Below are positions 33,613-42,474 of a stretch of DNA of 64,000 nucleotides, piece after piece. The notes beneath the pieces are model-generated. The model did no database searches. It worked only from the letters and a program-made list of their open reading frames with translations, and had not been told where the DNA came from. The stretch is from NCBI GenBank assembly GCA_003170295.1, contig PNAJ01000022.1:124001-188000 (forward strand), given 5' to 3'. The position numbers and the translations under genes were made by a program. This stretch comes from Bryobacterales bacterium. GTDB lineage: Bacteria; Acidobacteriota; Terriglobia; Bryobacterales; Bryobacteraceae. Numbering within the stretch: the stretch's first letter is position 1; each line of letters starts with the position of its first letter.

Positions 33613-34977
33613 TCATTGGGTGGGCGTGACTAGAATTACGCGGAAGGCTGCGCCTCCTAGTTCTCCGTCTAATGTTTGTAGATCGCCGCCGCATAATAAT
33701 GCGCTGCGGCGCGCGATTGACAAGCCTAGGCCCATTCCACCTTTTTTGAAAGAGATGGTCGGCTCGAATAAACTTGATCGCGCTTGCAGGCTGAGGCCTG
33801 GGCCGGAATCGTGGACCTCGATATTCAGTTTTGAACCGGCCAGCGCTGTGCGCGCAAGGACTACTCCGCCAGGTTGAGCGGCCTCGGCGGCATTTTCGAG
33901 CAGATTGGTCAGCACGCCCTTGATTAAATCCGGATCCGCTAGCGCGGTGGGATTCCCGGGAGCTAGCGTCATGTTGTAGATCACTTCGGGATGCGCGGAT
34001 TTGAGGAAGGAGACGCGCTCCTCGACCATGGCGTTGACATCGATCTCGCGGGGCTCGACGGGTGGCTCGGCGGCGAATTGCGAGAAGGCTCGCACGCGTC
34101 TTTCCAGCGTCTGCACCTCATCAACGACGATTTGCGAGGCTTGCTCCAAGAAAGCTCCGTCGTGATTCGAGCCGCGGCTGATGATTTCTTCCATGGTGAG
34201 GCGAATCGGCGTGAGCGAATTTTTCACTTCGTGCGCCATCTTGCGCGCAAGCGCCTGCCAGCTGGCGAGGCGGGTAACCTGGATCAAATGCTCGCGTGCC
34301 TGTTGCAGTTGGTCCGCCATGTGATTGAACGCCTCCACCGCAGCGCCGATTTCGTCCGATCCGCCGGGTTCCACGCGCGCGCCTAAATCGCCTGCCGCGA
34401 CGCGCCCTAATCCTTGCGTCAATTGCCGCACGGGACGGCTGATGCGCGCGGCTAAAAAAATCAACGCCGCCAATGCCGCGAGCCATAACGCGCCGGCGAC
34501 CACCAATAGCGCGCCTGAGAAACCACGACGAAGATCGCGTGTGGCGGAGCGCTCCAACGTCTCTCTCGCCCCGCCGTACTGTGTTGCCAACGTATCCATC
34601 GCAATTCCCATGGGCCGGGAATATACCAGAACTTCTTCCTCACGCCGCACGTAGTAATCGAGGCGGTCGCCCTGATTCCCGGCCAGTTCGAACCACTCCG
34701 TTTTTTCGCTGTCCCAGAATGACTGTGCCTGGGCCGGAGTCAGGTGCCGCGGCGCGACGCTTCCTTGGGCCGCATCTCGTTTCAACAGCTCTTCGGATTC
34801 CCTATAAAGCTCGCGCCCGGTTTTTTGCAGCGACTGCGATATTTCATCGAGCTCCGCCAGCGGCGCCAGTTTGAGGCTTCGCTCCAGGAGGGCGAGCGAG
34901 GTCCACAGCGTGAGACCGAGGGGCAGAATGGTGGCGAGGACAAAGACAAGAATCAGTCGCGTGCGCAGGCGGTTCAT
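33613..34977 (-). CDS. NtrY-like membrane sensor histidine kinase
   Basis: The 454-residue kinase has a membrane helix at the N-terminus (LILVFVLATILPLGLTLW), a periplasmic segment of about 120 residues, a second helix (ALLVVAGALWLAALAALIFL), a HAMP linker (ISRPVRQLTQGLGRVAAGDL), a HisKA domain with AHEVKNSLTPIRL, and a HATPase with LLENAAEAAQ, DSGPGL and GMGLGLSI. The N-box and G-boxes are intact. It is transcribed upstream of the NtrC-type regulator and downstream of the DUF4390 gene, as in NtrY/NtrX-like systems of other phyla. The signal is unknown. Confidence 0.92.
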   Translation of the reverse strand: MNRLRTRLILVFVLATILPLGLTLWTSLALLERSLKLAPLAELDEISQSLQKTGRELYRESEELLKRDAAQGSVAPRHLTPAQAQSFWDSEKTEWFELAGNQGDRLDYYVRREEEVLVYSRPMGIAMDTLATQYGGARETLERSATRDLRRGFSGALLVVAGALWLAALAALIFLAARISRPVRQLTQGLGRVAAGDLGARVEPGGSDEIGAAVEAFNHMADQLQQAREHLIQVTRLASWQALARKMAHEVKNSLTPIRLTMEEIISRGSNHDGAFLEQASQIVVDEVQTLERRVRAFSQFAAEPPVEPREIDVNAMVEERVSFLKSAHPEVIYNMTLAPGNPTALADPDLIKGVLTNLLENAAEAAQPGGVVLARTALAGSKLNIEVHDSGPGLSLQARSSLFEPTISFKKGGMGLGLSIARRSALLCGGDLQTLDGELGGAAFRVILVTPTQ

Positions 34978-34992
34978 TGTGCGCGAATCATT

Positions 34993-35610
34993 TTAACTGC
35001 CTCTGCGGCCGCCGCGCTTTAATTCTTCCAACGTCCAGGGACCGGACTCCGACGTGGTGTGGAACTGCGTGGAAACCGGAGGGTGGCTGAACAGTTCGAT
35101 TAAGCCCGTCAGGTTGATGCCGGACTCGCTGATGCTGTCGCGTCCGAATGGATTCGCGATCTTGCCGTCCTGCGGCACGCGGACCTCGACGCGAGCCCAG
35201 AATTTTTCGGTATCGCCGATTCCAGACGGGTCGAAAGGCATCTGCTTAAGGCACCACGCCTCGGCGTCGGCCGCGTCGAGATGAGCGACGGTTCGCCTCG
35301 GCGATAACGTTTTGACCACCGAAAATTGCTCTCCCCATACATCGTAACTCATCAGGAATCGTTCGCCGATTTGGCGGAACAGAAGACTTTTTGTTCCCGA
35401 GTACAGGGAAAGTTTGATATCGAACGGCACCTGCGCGCCGTGGTGCAACCGCTCTAATTGTTGACCCGTGAGAAAGTGCAGGTGCGGCGCGGAAAACTCT
35501 AGAAGATTGTTGTGCCAGCGGAGGGCGAGGTCCTCCGCCCACATCGCGAGGCCGAAGCCGGAGACAAACGCCGCGACCAACCACCACGTCTTGATGGTCC
35601 GCACGAGCAT
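34993..35610 (-). CDS. DUF4390-like exported protein
   Basis: The 205-residue protein has an N-terminal helix (WWLVAAFVSGFGLAMW) and a domain that resembles DUF4390: LTGQQLERLHHGAQVPFDIKL, RFLMSYDVWGEQFSVVKTL, WARVEVRVPQ. The family has no known function but often stands directly upstream of NtrY-like kinases, as here, where the stop is 15 bases from the kinase start. It could be a periplasmic accessory or sensor for that kinase. The GG-rich C-terminus (LKRGGRRGS) is unremarkable. Confidence 0.7.
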   Translation of the reverse strand: MLVRTIKTWWLVAAFVSGFGLAMWAEDLALRWHNNLLEFSAPHLHFLTGQQLERLHHGAQVPFDIKLSLYSGTKSLLFRQIGERFLMSYDVWGEQFSVVKTLSPRRTVAHLDAADAEAWCLKQMPFDPSGIGDTEKFWARVEVRVPQDGKIANPFGRDSISESGINLTGLIELFSHPPVSTQFHTTSESGPWTLEELKRGGRRGS

Positions 35611-35613
35611 CCT

Positions 35614-36882
35614 TTAAAAATTCAAACCCGCATAAAAAATCGGTTCCATGTGGCTGGAGCGAATCGGAAAAGCGACAGCGAGCTGGAATCCGTCCTTTTT
35701 GAATCCGGTGCCCACGGATTGTTTCCGCTCGCGCTCCCGCGCGGTGTCCCAAATCGCGCCGGTGTCGTAGAAAACCTGCAACCAGCGGTAGCCGTAATCA
35801 ATCGATCCGTGCACGATGTGCGACCCTCCTAGCGGATCCAACTCAAATTTATTCCAGCCTCGCAAAGTGGTGGCGTTGCCGGCCACGAATTTCTCAAACA
35901 GAGGCGCGTTTCCGTGAATCGAGCCGGCGACGAATCCGACCTCGACCTTATTACGATCGCGCCGGAACCGGTAGCGCGCCTGAGCCATCTGACGTGTGAA
36001 ATCGGCATCCGTCTCGAAGGCGCGAATTCCAGCGCGCATGGAGAAGCTGCCGTTCAGCTCCTGGTCTTGAGGATCTTTGGCCGAACCCCAACGCTGGTGG
36101 TAGCGCAGAGTAGTCACCACCGCGTTGGACGATTCGGTTTTCGCACCAGGCTGCTCCGGCCGATAGCGCGAAAAGCTGGTACCGAAGTCGAGCTCGAGCG
36201 GCGCCGCGATTACGAGCGTCGCCTCCGGCATGAATACTTGCCGGGAACGATAGATGCCCGCTTGATCGGAAGCAAGAAGGGTGGATGCATTCCACTGCTC
36301 GTGAAAACTGTCGAACTCAAAGCGGACTCGGAGGCGCTCGGTCGCCACATGCTTGCGCTCGAACTTGGCTTTGATGCCGGCGAAGCGCTCGATCAGCGCG
36401 TCGCTATCGCTGACGATGCCGAAGGTGAACTTGTTACCCTTGATAGCGGTCGAGCCGTCGCCTTCGGCGCTCCAGCCGAGCTTGGAATCGTAGAGGAATT
36501 TCGCGACGTTGAGTTCGAGCGGCTGCTCATGCGACTTCGGCACTTCGAAGTTCACCACCACGTGACCGGGCTCGGTGCCCTTGCCGACGTTGACCGAAAC
36601 GGCGGGCACATGCAGTTCTTTTTTGATACGGTCGGCGAGACGGTCGAGGGCGGGGTAGTCGAGTTTGGAGCCGACCATCTTGTCGACCTCGGTGCGGAGG
36701 GCGTCGCTGATGCGCCAGTTTTTCTGCCCGGAGACTTGCACGCTCTCGACAGTGTACTTCGCGTTGACGTTCAATTCCTGGAGCGCCTTCTCGTCGTCGG
36801 AGCGATCATCGTTACCATATGGGACATCGCACCCGGCGAGCGGGACCGAGCAAACGATGGCCGCAAGCAACAGCATTTTCAT
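35614..36882 (-). CDS. Omp85-like outer-membrane protein with lipobox
   Basis: The 422-residue product is read from ATG 36882. A GTG at 36921 would add 13 residues ahead of the export signal. It begins MKMLLLAAIVCSVPLAGCD, a signal peptide ending in a lipobox (LAGC). A POTRA-like domain follows (YTVESVQVSGQKNWRISDAL, KELHVPAVSVNVG), then a beta-barrel with Omp85 features (GNATTLRGWNKFELDPLGG, LQVFYDTGAIWD) and a terminal phenylalanine (FYAGLNF). It would insert in the outer membrane. It is shorter than BamA or TamA, with one or two POTRA-like units. The stop is three bases from the DUF4390 start, so the four genes from here to the regulator are one operon. Confidence 0.8.
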   Translation of the reverse strand: MKMLLLAAIVCSVPLAGCDVPYGNDDRSDDEKALQELNVNAKYTVESVQVSGQKNWRISDALRTEVDKMVGSKLDYPALDRLADRIKKELHVPAVSVNVGKGTEPGHVVVNFEVPKSHEQPLELNVAKFLYDSKLGWSAEGDGSTAIKGNKFTFGIVSDSDALIERFAGIKAKFERKHVATERLRVRFEFDSFHEQWNASTLLASDQAGIYRSRQVFMPEATLVIAAPLELDFGTSFSRYRPEQPGAKTESSNAVVTTLRYHQRWGSAKDPQDQELNGSFSMRAGIRAFETDADFTRQMAQARYRFRRDRNKVEVGFVAGSIHGNAPLFEKFVAGNATTLRGWNKFELDPLGGSHIVHGSIDYGYRWLQVFYDTGAIWDTARERERKQSVGTGFKKDGFQLAVAFPIRSSHMEPIFYAGLNF

Positions 36883-36979
36883 GCTTTTATTAGACGCACG
36901 CGAAAGGCCACGAAGTTTCACTTGTATTTACAATAATTTAGGGTGGTGTGACGTGTGCGCACAGGTCACAGGTGGGCTT

Positions 36980-37795
36980 TCACGGATTTTCCATGTTGCG
37001 CAGGAGACGGGCCGCGGCTGCTGCGTTTTCAAACTCGCGCTCTAACTGCGCGTTGCTCAGGGCCGAGCGGAGATGCTCGAGCTTCGCGATAAACACGCTC
37101 AGGGCCGCGTCGATATTGGTGGCATTGGTCGCGAAGATATCGCGCCAAATTTCATAGGGGCTCATGGCGAGCCTGGTCAAATCCATCGCGGCGGGACCGG
37201 CAACACGCGCGGCTTCGGGCTCGGTTCCGATGGATGCGGCGAGCGCGGTCGAGATTAATTGCGGGAGGTGCGAGGTGAATGCGACCAGAACATCGTGCTG
37301 CTCTGCGGACATTATTACGATGCGAGCTCCGAAGCTCGCGATGCGCGCTTCCAGTTCGGCGGATGGAGACGTCAGAATATAGGGGCGGCCGCGGAATAGA
37401 GACGCCTCGGCTTCGGCTGCGCCACGAGCTTCCTTGCCCGCCATCGGATGTCCGCCTACGAATCGGGCGCGGTGGATTTTCTCTGTGGCGCGCGCGCAGA
37501 TTGCCTCCTTCGTGCTGCCTGCGTCGGTGATGAGTGTTCCCGGTTTCACATACGCATCGAGATCGTCGAGAACGGAGAGAATTCCTTCGATGGGGCGCGC
37601 CAGGTAGATCAGATCCGCTTGGGCGGCGGCATCGGCGAGGGGGAGCGCTTCGTCGATGATGCCGCGCTCGATCGCCGCGCGCACGGCATCGGGGGAGCTC
37701 ACGCCAATGATTTTCCCGGCGAATCCGGCCGCGCGCAGGGCGAGCGCGAAAGATCCGCCAATCAAGCCGACGCCGACAATGGCGACAGTTTTCAC
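36980..37795 (-). CDS. tyrA: Prephenate dehydrogenase
   Basis: TyrA oxidises prephenate (or arogenate) to the tyrosine precursor. The 271-residue protein has the NAD-binding motif VGVGLIGGSFALAL, then DAGSTKEAIC, FVGGHPMAGKE and SHLPQLISTALA, all family hallmarks. There is no fused chorismate mutase and no C-terminal ACT regulatory domain, so feedback control by tyrosine through this protein is unlikely. Its ATG overlaps the aroF stop by four bases. It is the last gene of the aromatic operon. Confidence 0.96.
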   Translation of the reverse strand: MKTVAIVGVGLIGGSFALALRAAGFAGKIIGVSSPDAVRAAIERGIIDEALPLADAAAQADLIYLARPIEGILSVLDDLDAYVKPGTLITDAGSTKEAICARATEKIHRARFVGGHPMAGKEARGAAEAEASLFRGRPYILTSPSAELEARIASFGARIVIMSAEQHDVLVAFTSHLPQLISTALAASIGTEPEAARVAGPAAMDLTRLAMSPYEIWRDIFATNATNIDAALSVFIAKLEHLRSALSNAQLEREFENAAAAARLLRNMENP

Positions 37796-38805
37796 GCGGA
37801 TCTCGAGACCGCCGTCGCGATGGCTCGCACTTGCTGCATCATCTCCGTGAACTGCCCCGGCGTGAGAGTTTGAGCGCCATCGCTCGCGGCCTTATCGGGA
37901 TCGGGATGAACTTCCACAATGAGCCCGTCCGCGCCCGCCGCGACCGCTGCGCGCGCCATCGGAATTACCATATCGCGACGACCCGTGCCATGCGAAGGAT
38001 CGCCGACTATCGGCAGGTGCGACAATTTTTTCACTACGGGGATCGCGGCGATATCCATGGTGTTTCGTGTGTAGGTTTCGAAGGTGCGGATACCGCGCTC
38101 GCACAGAATCACTTCGTAATTTCCGCCGCTCATGATGTATTCGGCCGCGAGCAGCAGCTCTTCGATGGTGGCGGCGATGCCTCGTTTCAGAAGCACGGGC
38201 TTGCGCGTTTTGCCGATTTCGCGCAGTAAATTGAAGTTTTGCATGTTGCGCGCGCCGATTTGCAGGATGTCGGAATAGGCGGTGAGCAACTCGATCTGCG
38301 TCTGGTCCATCACTTCGCTGACGACCAGAAGTCCGCGGCGGTCGGCGGCCGCGCGCATGATCTTCAGTCCTTCCTCGCCCATTCCCTGAAAACTGTAGGG
38401 CGACGAACGAGGCTTGAACGCGCCGCCGCGCATCACCTGGGCGCCGGCATTCGCCACGATATCGGCGACCGTTTCAATTTGCTCGCGGCTCTCGACACTG
38501 CACGGTCCAGCCATGATTACCACATGTGGACCGCCGATTTCGACCTTGCCGATCTTAATCACCGTTCCCTGCGGCTTGAAGTTTTTGCTGACCAGCTTGT
38601 AGGGCGAGACGATGCGATGGCACTCCTTCACGCCGTCCATCGCCTCAAAATCCGCCGGATCGAAATCGCCAACCGGTCCGACGCCTCCGAGCACCGTGTG
38701 CGTTACGCCGGTCGACCGGTGCACGGTGAAACCCATGCTTACCAGGCGGTCGATCACCCCCTGAATGGTGAGATCGGTCGCGCCTTCTTGCATTACCACT
38801 AACAT
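37792..38805 (-). CDS. aroF: 3-deoxy-7-phosphoheptulonate synthase (DAHP synthase, type I beta)
   Basis: This enzyme condenses phosphoenolpyruvate and erythrose-4-phosphate, the first step of the shikimate pathway. The 337-residue protein has the N-terminal ferredoxin-like domain of Thermotoga-type enzymes (MLVVMQEGATDLTIQGVIDR...), then the barrel with MAGPCSVESREQ, GGAFKPRSSPYSFQG, LQIGARNMQNF, LLKRG, CERGIRTFE, PIVGDPSHGTGRR and LIVEVHPDP. The N-terminal domain in relatives mediates inhibition by tyrosine or phenylalanine. It overlaps tyrA and the chorismate mutase gene at its two ends. Confidence 0.97.
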   Translation of the reverse strand: MLVVMQEGATDLTIQGVIDRLVSMGFTVHRSTGVTHTVLGGVGPVGDFDPADFEAMDGVKECHRIVSPYKLVSKNFKPQGTVIKIGKVEIGGPHVVIMAGPCSVESREQIETVADIVANAGAQVMRGGAFKPRSSPYSFQGMGEEGLKIMRAAADRRGLLVVSEVMDQTQIELLTAYSDILQIGARNMQNFNLLREIGKTRKPVLLKRGIAATIEELLLAAEYIMSGGNYEVILCERGIRTFETYTRNTMDIAAIPVVKKLSHLPIVGDPSHGTGRRDMVIPMARAAVAAGADGLIVEVHPDPDKAASDGAQTLTPGQFTEMMQQVRAIATAVSRSA

Positions 38806-39116
38806 TTGTCTTTCTCTCCCTGTTCCTTCTGCTGACGCCGCATTCGCTGCAGCGTGCGCATTTCATCGATGATGCGATCGAAAATGCCCTTCACCGCGTC
38901 GGAGGTGAGCGGCCCCAGATTGTGATCGGTCACGTTGCGAAACACATCTTCTTCGCGCGTCGGTTCGTAAATCGGCAGCGCAAGCGATTCCTTGGCTCGC
39001 CCAATCTCCTCCACCATGCGCGTACGCTGATTGAGAAGTTCGAGCAACCGCAGATCGATGGCGTCGATATTTTTCCGTGCGTCCGCCAGCGCGCGCAGCG
39101 CTTCCTCGCGGGTCAT
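38799..39116 (-). CDS. Chorismate mutase, AroQ type
   Basis: The 105-residue helical protein shows the AroQ pattern: ARKNIDAIDLRLLELLNQRTRMVEEIGRAKE with the active-site arginines and lysine, then EPTREEDVFRNV. It converts chorismate to prephenate. Monofunctional chorismate mutases next to aroF often form a complex with DAHP synthase and regulate it. It overlaps trpA by four bases and aroF by seven. Confidence 0.93.
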   Translation of the reverse strand: MTREEALRALADARKNIDAIDLRLLELLNQRTRMVEEIGRAKESLALPIYEPTREEDVFRNVTDHNLGPLTSDAVKGIFDRIIDEMRTLQRMRRQQKEQGEKDKC

Positions 39117-39901
39117 GCATCCATTCCTGTGCGTAAGGATCGCGCGAACTTTTCGAGACCTGCTTCACCGGCATTTTCGCCGATCAAGCGCACAATAGCG
39201 CTGCCGACGACCACACCGTCGGCGATTTTCGCGACTGCTCCGGCTTGCGCGGGCGTCGAAATTCCGAAGCCGGCTGCGAGCGGCAGTTTGCTGATTGCGC
39301 GCGTCGAATCGATCAAGGGCTGGAGCGAATCGGACAATTCAGCGCGCTCTCCGGTGACTCCTGTGCGCGAGACGAGATAGATAAAACCGCTGGAATATTT
39401 TGCGACGAGCTTCAAACGCCCGGGTGTGGAAGTAGGCGCCGCCAGAAACACCGTGTCGAGTCCCGCGGCGCGCATGGCGTTCACGTACACTGCCGCTTCT
39501 TCGACACTGACGTCGGTGAGCAGGCAGCCGTCGATGCCCGCGGCCTTCGCGTCGCGCGCCAGATTTTCGAGGCCGTAGCGCAGTACGGGATTCACATACG
39601 TGAACAATAAGAGCGGAATCTGCGATGCTTCGCGTATTTTTTGTGCGATAGCGAGAACCTTCGCGACTGTGGTGCCGGCTTTGAGCGCGCGCTCGGAGCC
39701 CTGTTGGATCACCGGGCCGTCGGCGATGGGATCGGAGAAAGGAACACCCAATTCGATGAGATCCGCGCCCCCGCGTTCAAGCGCGGCGACGAGCGAGGGC
39801 GTGTGCTCTGGCGTGGGATCGCCCGCGGTCAGATAGGCGACCAGCACGGCCTTGCCTTCACTCTTGCGGCGATCAAATGCTTGCTGAATTCGGGTCGTCA
39901 T
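39113..39901 (-). CDS. trpA: Tryptophan synthase alpha chain
   Basis: TrpA cleaves indole-3-glycerol phosphate and passes indole to TrpB. The 262-residue protein has the catalytic glutamate in LIELGVPFSDPIADGPVIQ with the second acid in the same segment, the loop 6 region and the phosphate-binding GFGISTPAQ and GVVVGSAIV. Length and motifs are normal. The start is four bases beyond the trpB stop. Confidence 0.97.
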   Translation of the reverse strand: MTTRIQQAFDRRKSEGKAVLVAYLTAGDPTPEHTPSLVAALERGGADLIELGVPFSDPIADGPVIQQGSERALKAGTTVAKVLAIAQKIREASQIPLLLFTYVNPVLRYGLENLARDAKAAGIDGCLLTDVSVEEAAVYVNAMRAAGLDTVFLAAPTSTPGRLKLVAKYSSGFIYLVSRTGVTGERAELSDSLQPLIDSTRAISKLPLAAGFGISTPAQAGAVAKIADGVVVGSAIVRLIGENAGEAGLEKFARSLRTGMDA

Positions 39902-39905
39902 CGTC

Positions 39906-41108
39906 TTAGATAGGATCGTCGAGTTCGGGTAGATTCTCGCGATAAATGTCGGTGTCTTTGTCGCCTCGGCCGGAAAGATTTACGATGAACAATTTCCCCG
40001 GTTCCTCCGGCGCGCGCTCGATCGCTTCGGCGACCGCGTGGGCGGATTCGAGCGCTGGAATAATTCCTTCGGTGCGCGCGAGCCTTTGCGCGGCGGCGAG
40101 AGCCTTCATATCGCTGCAGGCGACATATTCGGCGCGATGACGATCGTGCAGCCAGGCATGCTCCGGACCGACCAGCGCATAATCAAGCCCGGCGGAAATG
40201 GAATGCGTCAGCGAGATTTGTCCGTCGCTATCCTGCAAAACATAACTGTAGGCTCCTTGAAGCGCGCCCGGCGAGCCGCCTGAGAATCGCGCGGCATGGT
40301 CGCCGAGTTTTTCGCTGCGCCCGCCTGCTTCGACGCCGATCAACTTCACATTTTCATCGCCGATGAAGGAGTGGAACATGCCGATGGCGTTCGAGCCTCC
40401 GCCGACGCAGCAGAAAATCGAATCGGGCAAGCGACCTTCGCGTTTCAGAAACTCGGCGCGCGTCTCTTCGCCGATCACGCGATGAAAATCGCGCACCATC
40501 ACAGGATAGGGATGCGGACCCAAGGCCGAGCCGAGAAGATAATACGTCGAGTGAACGTTCGTCACCCAATCGCGAAGAGCTTCGCTGACCGCGTCCTTTA
40601 AGGTTCTGCTGCCGTTGGTCACTGCGACGACCTTTGCGCCCAGCAGCCTCATGCGGAACACATTCAGCCGCTGGCGGCGCATGTCTTCTTCGCCCATGTA
40701 GACGATGCATTCGAGTCCGAACAGCGCGCAGACGGTCGCGCTCGCGACTCCGTGCTGACCCGCGCCCGTCTCAGCAATGATGCGCTTCTTGCCCATTTTT
40801 CGCGAGAGCAATGCTTGCCCCAGGCAGTTATTAATTTTGTGCGCGCCGGTGTGGAGCAGGTCTTCGCGTTTGATGTAAATCTTCGCGCCGCCGAGCTGTT
40901 CGGTGAGGCGCTTGGCGTAGTACAGCGGCGTGGGCCGGCCCGCGAAGTTTTTGAGCAGATCGGCGAGCTCGGCTTGAAATGCGGGATCGCGGCGAGCTTC
41001 GAGATAAGCGCGCTCCAATTCATCGAGCGGAGTCATCAGCACTTCGGGGACGAAGCGTCCGCCGTAAGGTCCGAAGTGTCCCGTTGCATCTGGTTGCGAA
41101 GTGATCAT
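39906..41108 (-). CDS. trpB: Tryptophan synthase beta chain
   Basis: TrpB joins indole and serine with pyridoxal phosphate. The protein is 400 residues from ATG 41108, whose ATGA overlaps the trpF stop; a longer open frame reaches 41477, but that is only antisense-free sequence through trpF in another frame. PLP-binding lysine lies in [13 protein letters not shown], the substrate site in [11 protein letters not shown], and the phosphate cup in GGGSNAIG. The N-terminal [16 protein letters not shown] is typical of TrpB1. Confidence 0.97.
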   Translation of the reverse strand: MITSQPDATGHFGPYGGRFVPEVLMTPLDELERAYLEARRDPAFQAELADLLKNFAGRPTPLYYAKRLTEQLGGAKIYIKREDLLHTGAHKINNCLGQALLSRKMGKKRIIAETGAGQHGVASATVCALFGLECIVYMGEEDMRRQRLNVFRMRLLGAKVVAVTNGSRTLKDAVSEALRDWVTNVHSTYYLLGSALGPHPYPVMVRDFHRVIGEETRAEFLKREGRLPDSIFCCVGGGSNAIGMFHSFIGDENVKLIGVEAGGRSEKLGDHAARFSGGSPGALQGAYSYVLQDSDGQISLTHSISAGLDYALVGPEHAWLHDRHRAEYVACSDMKALAAAQRLARTEGIIPALESAHAVAEAIERAPEEPGKLFIVNLSGRGDKDTDIYRENLPELDDPI

Positions 41109-41683
41109 TTGGCTTCCTGCGCGGCTTTGACGAACGCGCGCACCCTTTCGTGATCTTTGATTCCCGGCGCGGACTCGAGCTTCGAACTCGCATCGACGCC
41201 CCAGGGTTTTGCGATGCGGATGGCCTCGGCGACATTGGAGGCGTCGAGTCCACCGGCGACGATTATTTTGTGAAGAGGGTCGCGCGCGATTTTCCAATCG
41301 AAGGAAATTCCATTCGCGGGCCCGTCTAGCAGGATCGCTTCCGCGCCTTGGGTCGTGACTATTTGCGTCTGTCCGCTTGCTGACGCGCGCGGTTCTGGTC
41401 GGAATGCTTTCCAGACTCGGATGTTTTCGGGAATGGCGGCGCCGTAAATTTGCGCGACATCTAGCTTCGCCGCGCACATTATGGACTCAATTGTCGCGGA
41501 CGATTCGTCGACGAACACGCCGACTTTCCAGGTATCGAGTCCTTCTCCCAATAGGGCGGCGGTCGAGGGCGTGACGTAGCGCGGGCTCTTCGGATAAAAA
41601 ATAAATCCGATTGCGGACGCGCCCGCTTCGACCGCTGCCACGGCATCCTCGCGACGCGTGATACCACAGATTTTGACGATCAT
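41105..41683 (-). CDS. trpF: Phosphoribosylanthranilate isomerase
   Basis: TrpF catalyses the Amadori rearrangement of phosphoribosylanthranilate. The 192-residue barrel begins [23 protein letters not shown] with the catalytic cysteine, continues SPRYVT and VGVFVDES, and ends with [15 protein letters not shown] and [16 protein letters not shown], the phosphate and substrate sites. The segment around residues 65-90 is slightly shorter than usual. Overlaps of four bases with trpC and trpB indicate strict coupling. Confidence 0.95.
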   Translation of the reverse strand: MIVKICGITRREDAVAAVEAGASAIGFIFYPKSPRYVTPSTAALLGEGLDTWKVGVFVDESSATIESIMCAAKLDVAQIYGAAIPENIRVWKAFRPEPRASASGQTQIVTTQGAEAILLDGPANGISFDWKIARDPLHKIIVAGGLDASNVAEAIRIAKPWGVDASSKLESAPGIKDHERVRAFVKAAQEAK

Positions 41684-42462
41684 GAGCGCAACTCGCCGAG
41701 CGCCGTAGCTGGATCTTTCGATTTCATCAAATGCTCGCCGACCAGGAATGCGTGGAAGCCCGCGTCGCTCAGCCTCTTCACATCCGACTGCGAATGAATG
41801 CCGCTCTCGCTGACTTTGACGACGCCCGCCGGAATTTTCCCGGCAAGCCGCAGCGATGTTTCCAGCGTGACTTCGAAGGTGTGCAGGTTCCGGTTATTCA
41901 CGCCGACGATCTCCGCGCCCGATGCGAGTGCGCGGTCGAGCTCCTCTTGATCGTGCACCTCGACCAGCGCGGTCATTTGATAATTCGCGGCGAGTTCGCG
42001 AAACCGGCGCAGGTCCGATTCGTCGAGCAGCGCGGCAATTAGCAGAATCGCGTCGGCTCCGTGCGCGGCGGCTTCGATGACGTGGAACTCGTCGATGGTG
42101 AAGTCTTTCCTCAAAACAGGCAGATCGACGGCATTCCGGGCGGATAGAAGATCGTCGAGCGAGCCTTTAAAGAATTCGCGATCGGTCAACACGCTGAGCG
42201 CAGCCGCTCCGCCCGATGCATACAGGCGTGCGATGGCCGCGGGATCGAAATCGTGTGACAACACGCCTTTACTGGGCGACGCTTTTTTGATCTCCGCAAT
42301 CACGGCCGGGGCGGAGGTTGTTAGCGCGGTTCGGAAATTGCGAACGTCCTTGCGATTTGCCGCAGTTCTCTCCAACTCGGCACGCTGCCGCGAAGTGATT
42401 CGCAGTTCAGCGCGCTTATGATCGACAATGCGCGCGAGGATGTCCGGAACAACAACAGCCAT
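41680..42462 (-). CDS. trpC: Indole-3-glycerol phosphate synthase
   Basis: TrpC closes the indole ring of carboxyphenylaminodeoxyribulose phosphate. The 260-residue protein has VIAEIKKASPSKG, SVLTDREFFKGSLDDL, VLRKDFTIDEFHV, ILLIAALL, VGVNNRNLHTFEV and SESGIHSQ, all family hallmarks. It is the first biosynthetic gene of the operon, twelve bases after the kinase-like gene. Confidence 0.97.
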   Translation of the reverse strand: MAVVVPDILARIVDHKRAELRITSRQRAELERTAANRKDVRNFRTALTTSAPAVIAEIKKASPSKGVLSHDFDPAAIARLYASGGAAALSVLTDREFFKGSLDDLLSARNAVDLPVLRKDFTIDEFHVIEAAAHGADAILLIAALLDESDLRRFRELAANYQMTALVEVHDQEELDRALASGAEIVGVNNRNLHTFEVTLETSLRLAGKIPAGVVKVSESGIHSQSDVKRLSDAGFHAFLVGEHLMKSKDPATALGELRS

Positions 42463-42474
42463 GTCGGGGAAACT

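Noticed and set aside
41109..41477. N-terminal extension of trpB by 123 residues.
   Set aside because: It runs through trpF in another frame, is Arg-rich, and the family N-terminus starts at the ATGA overlap.
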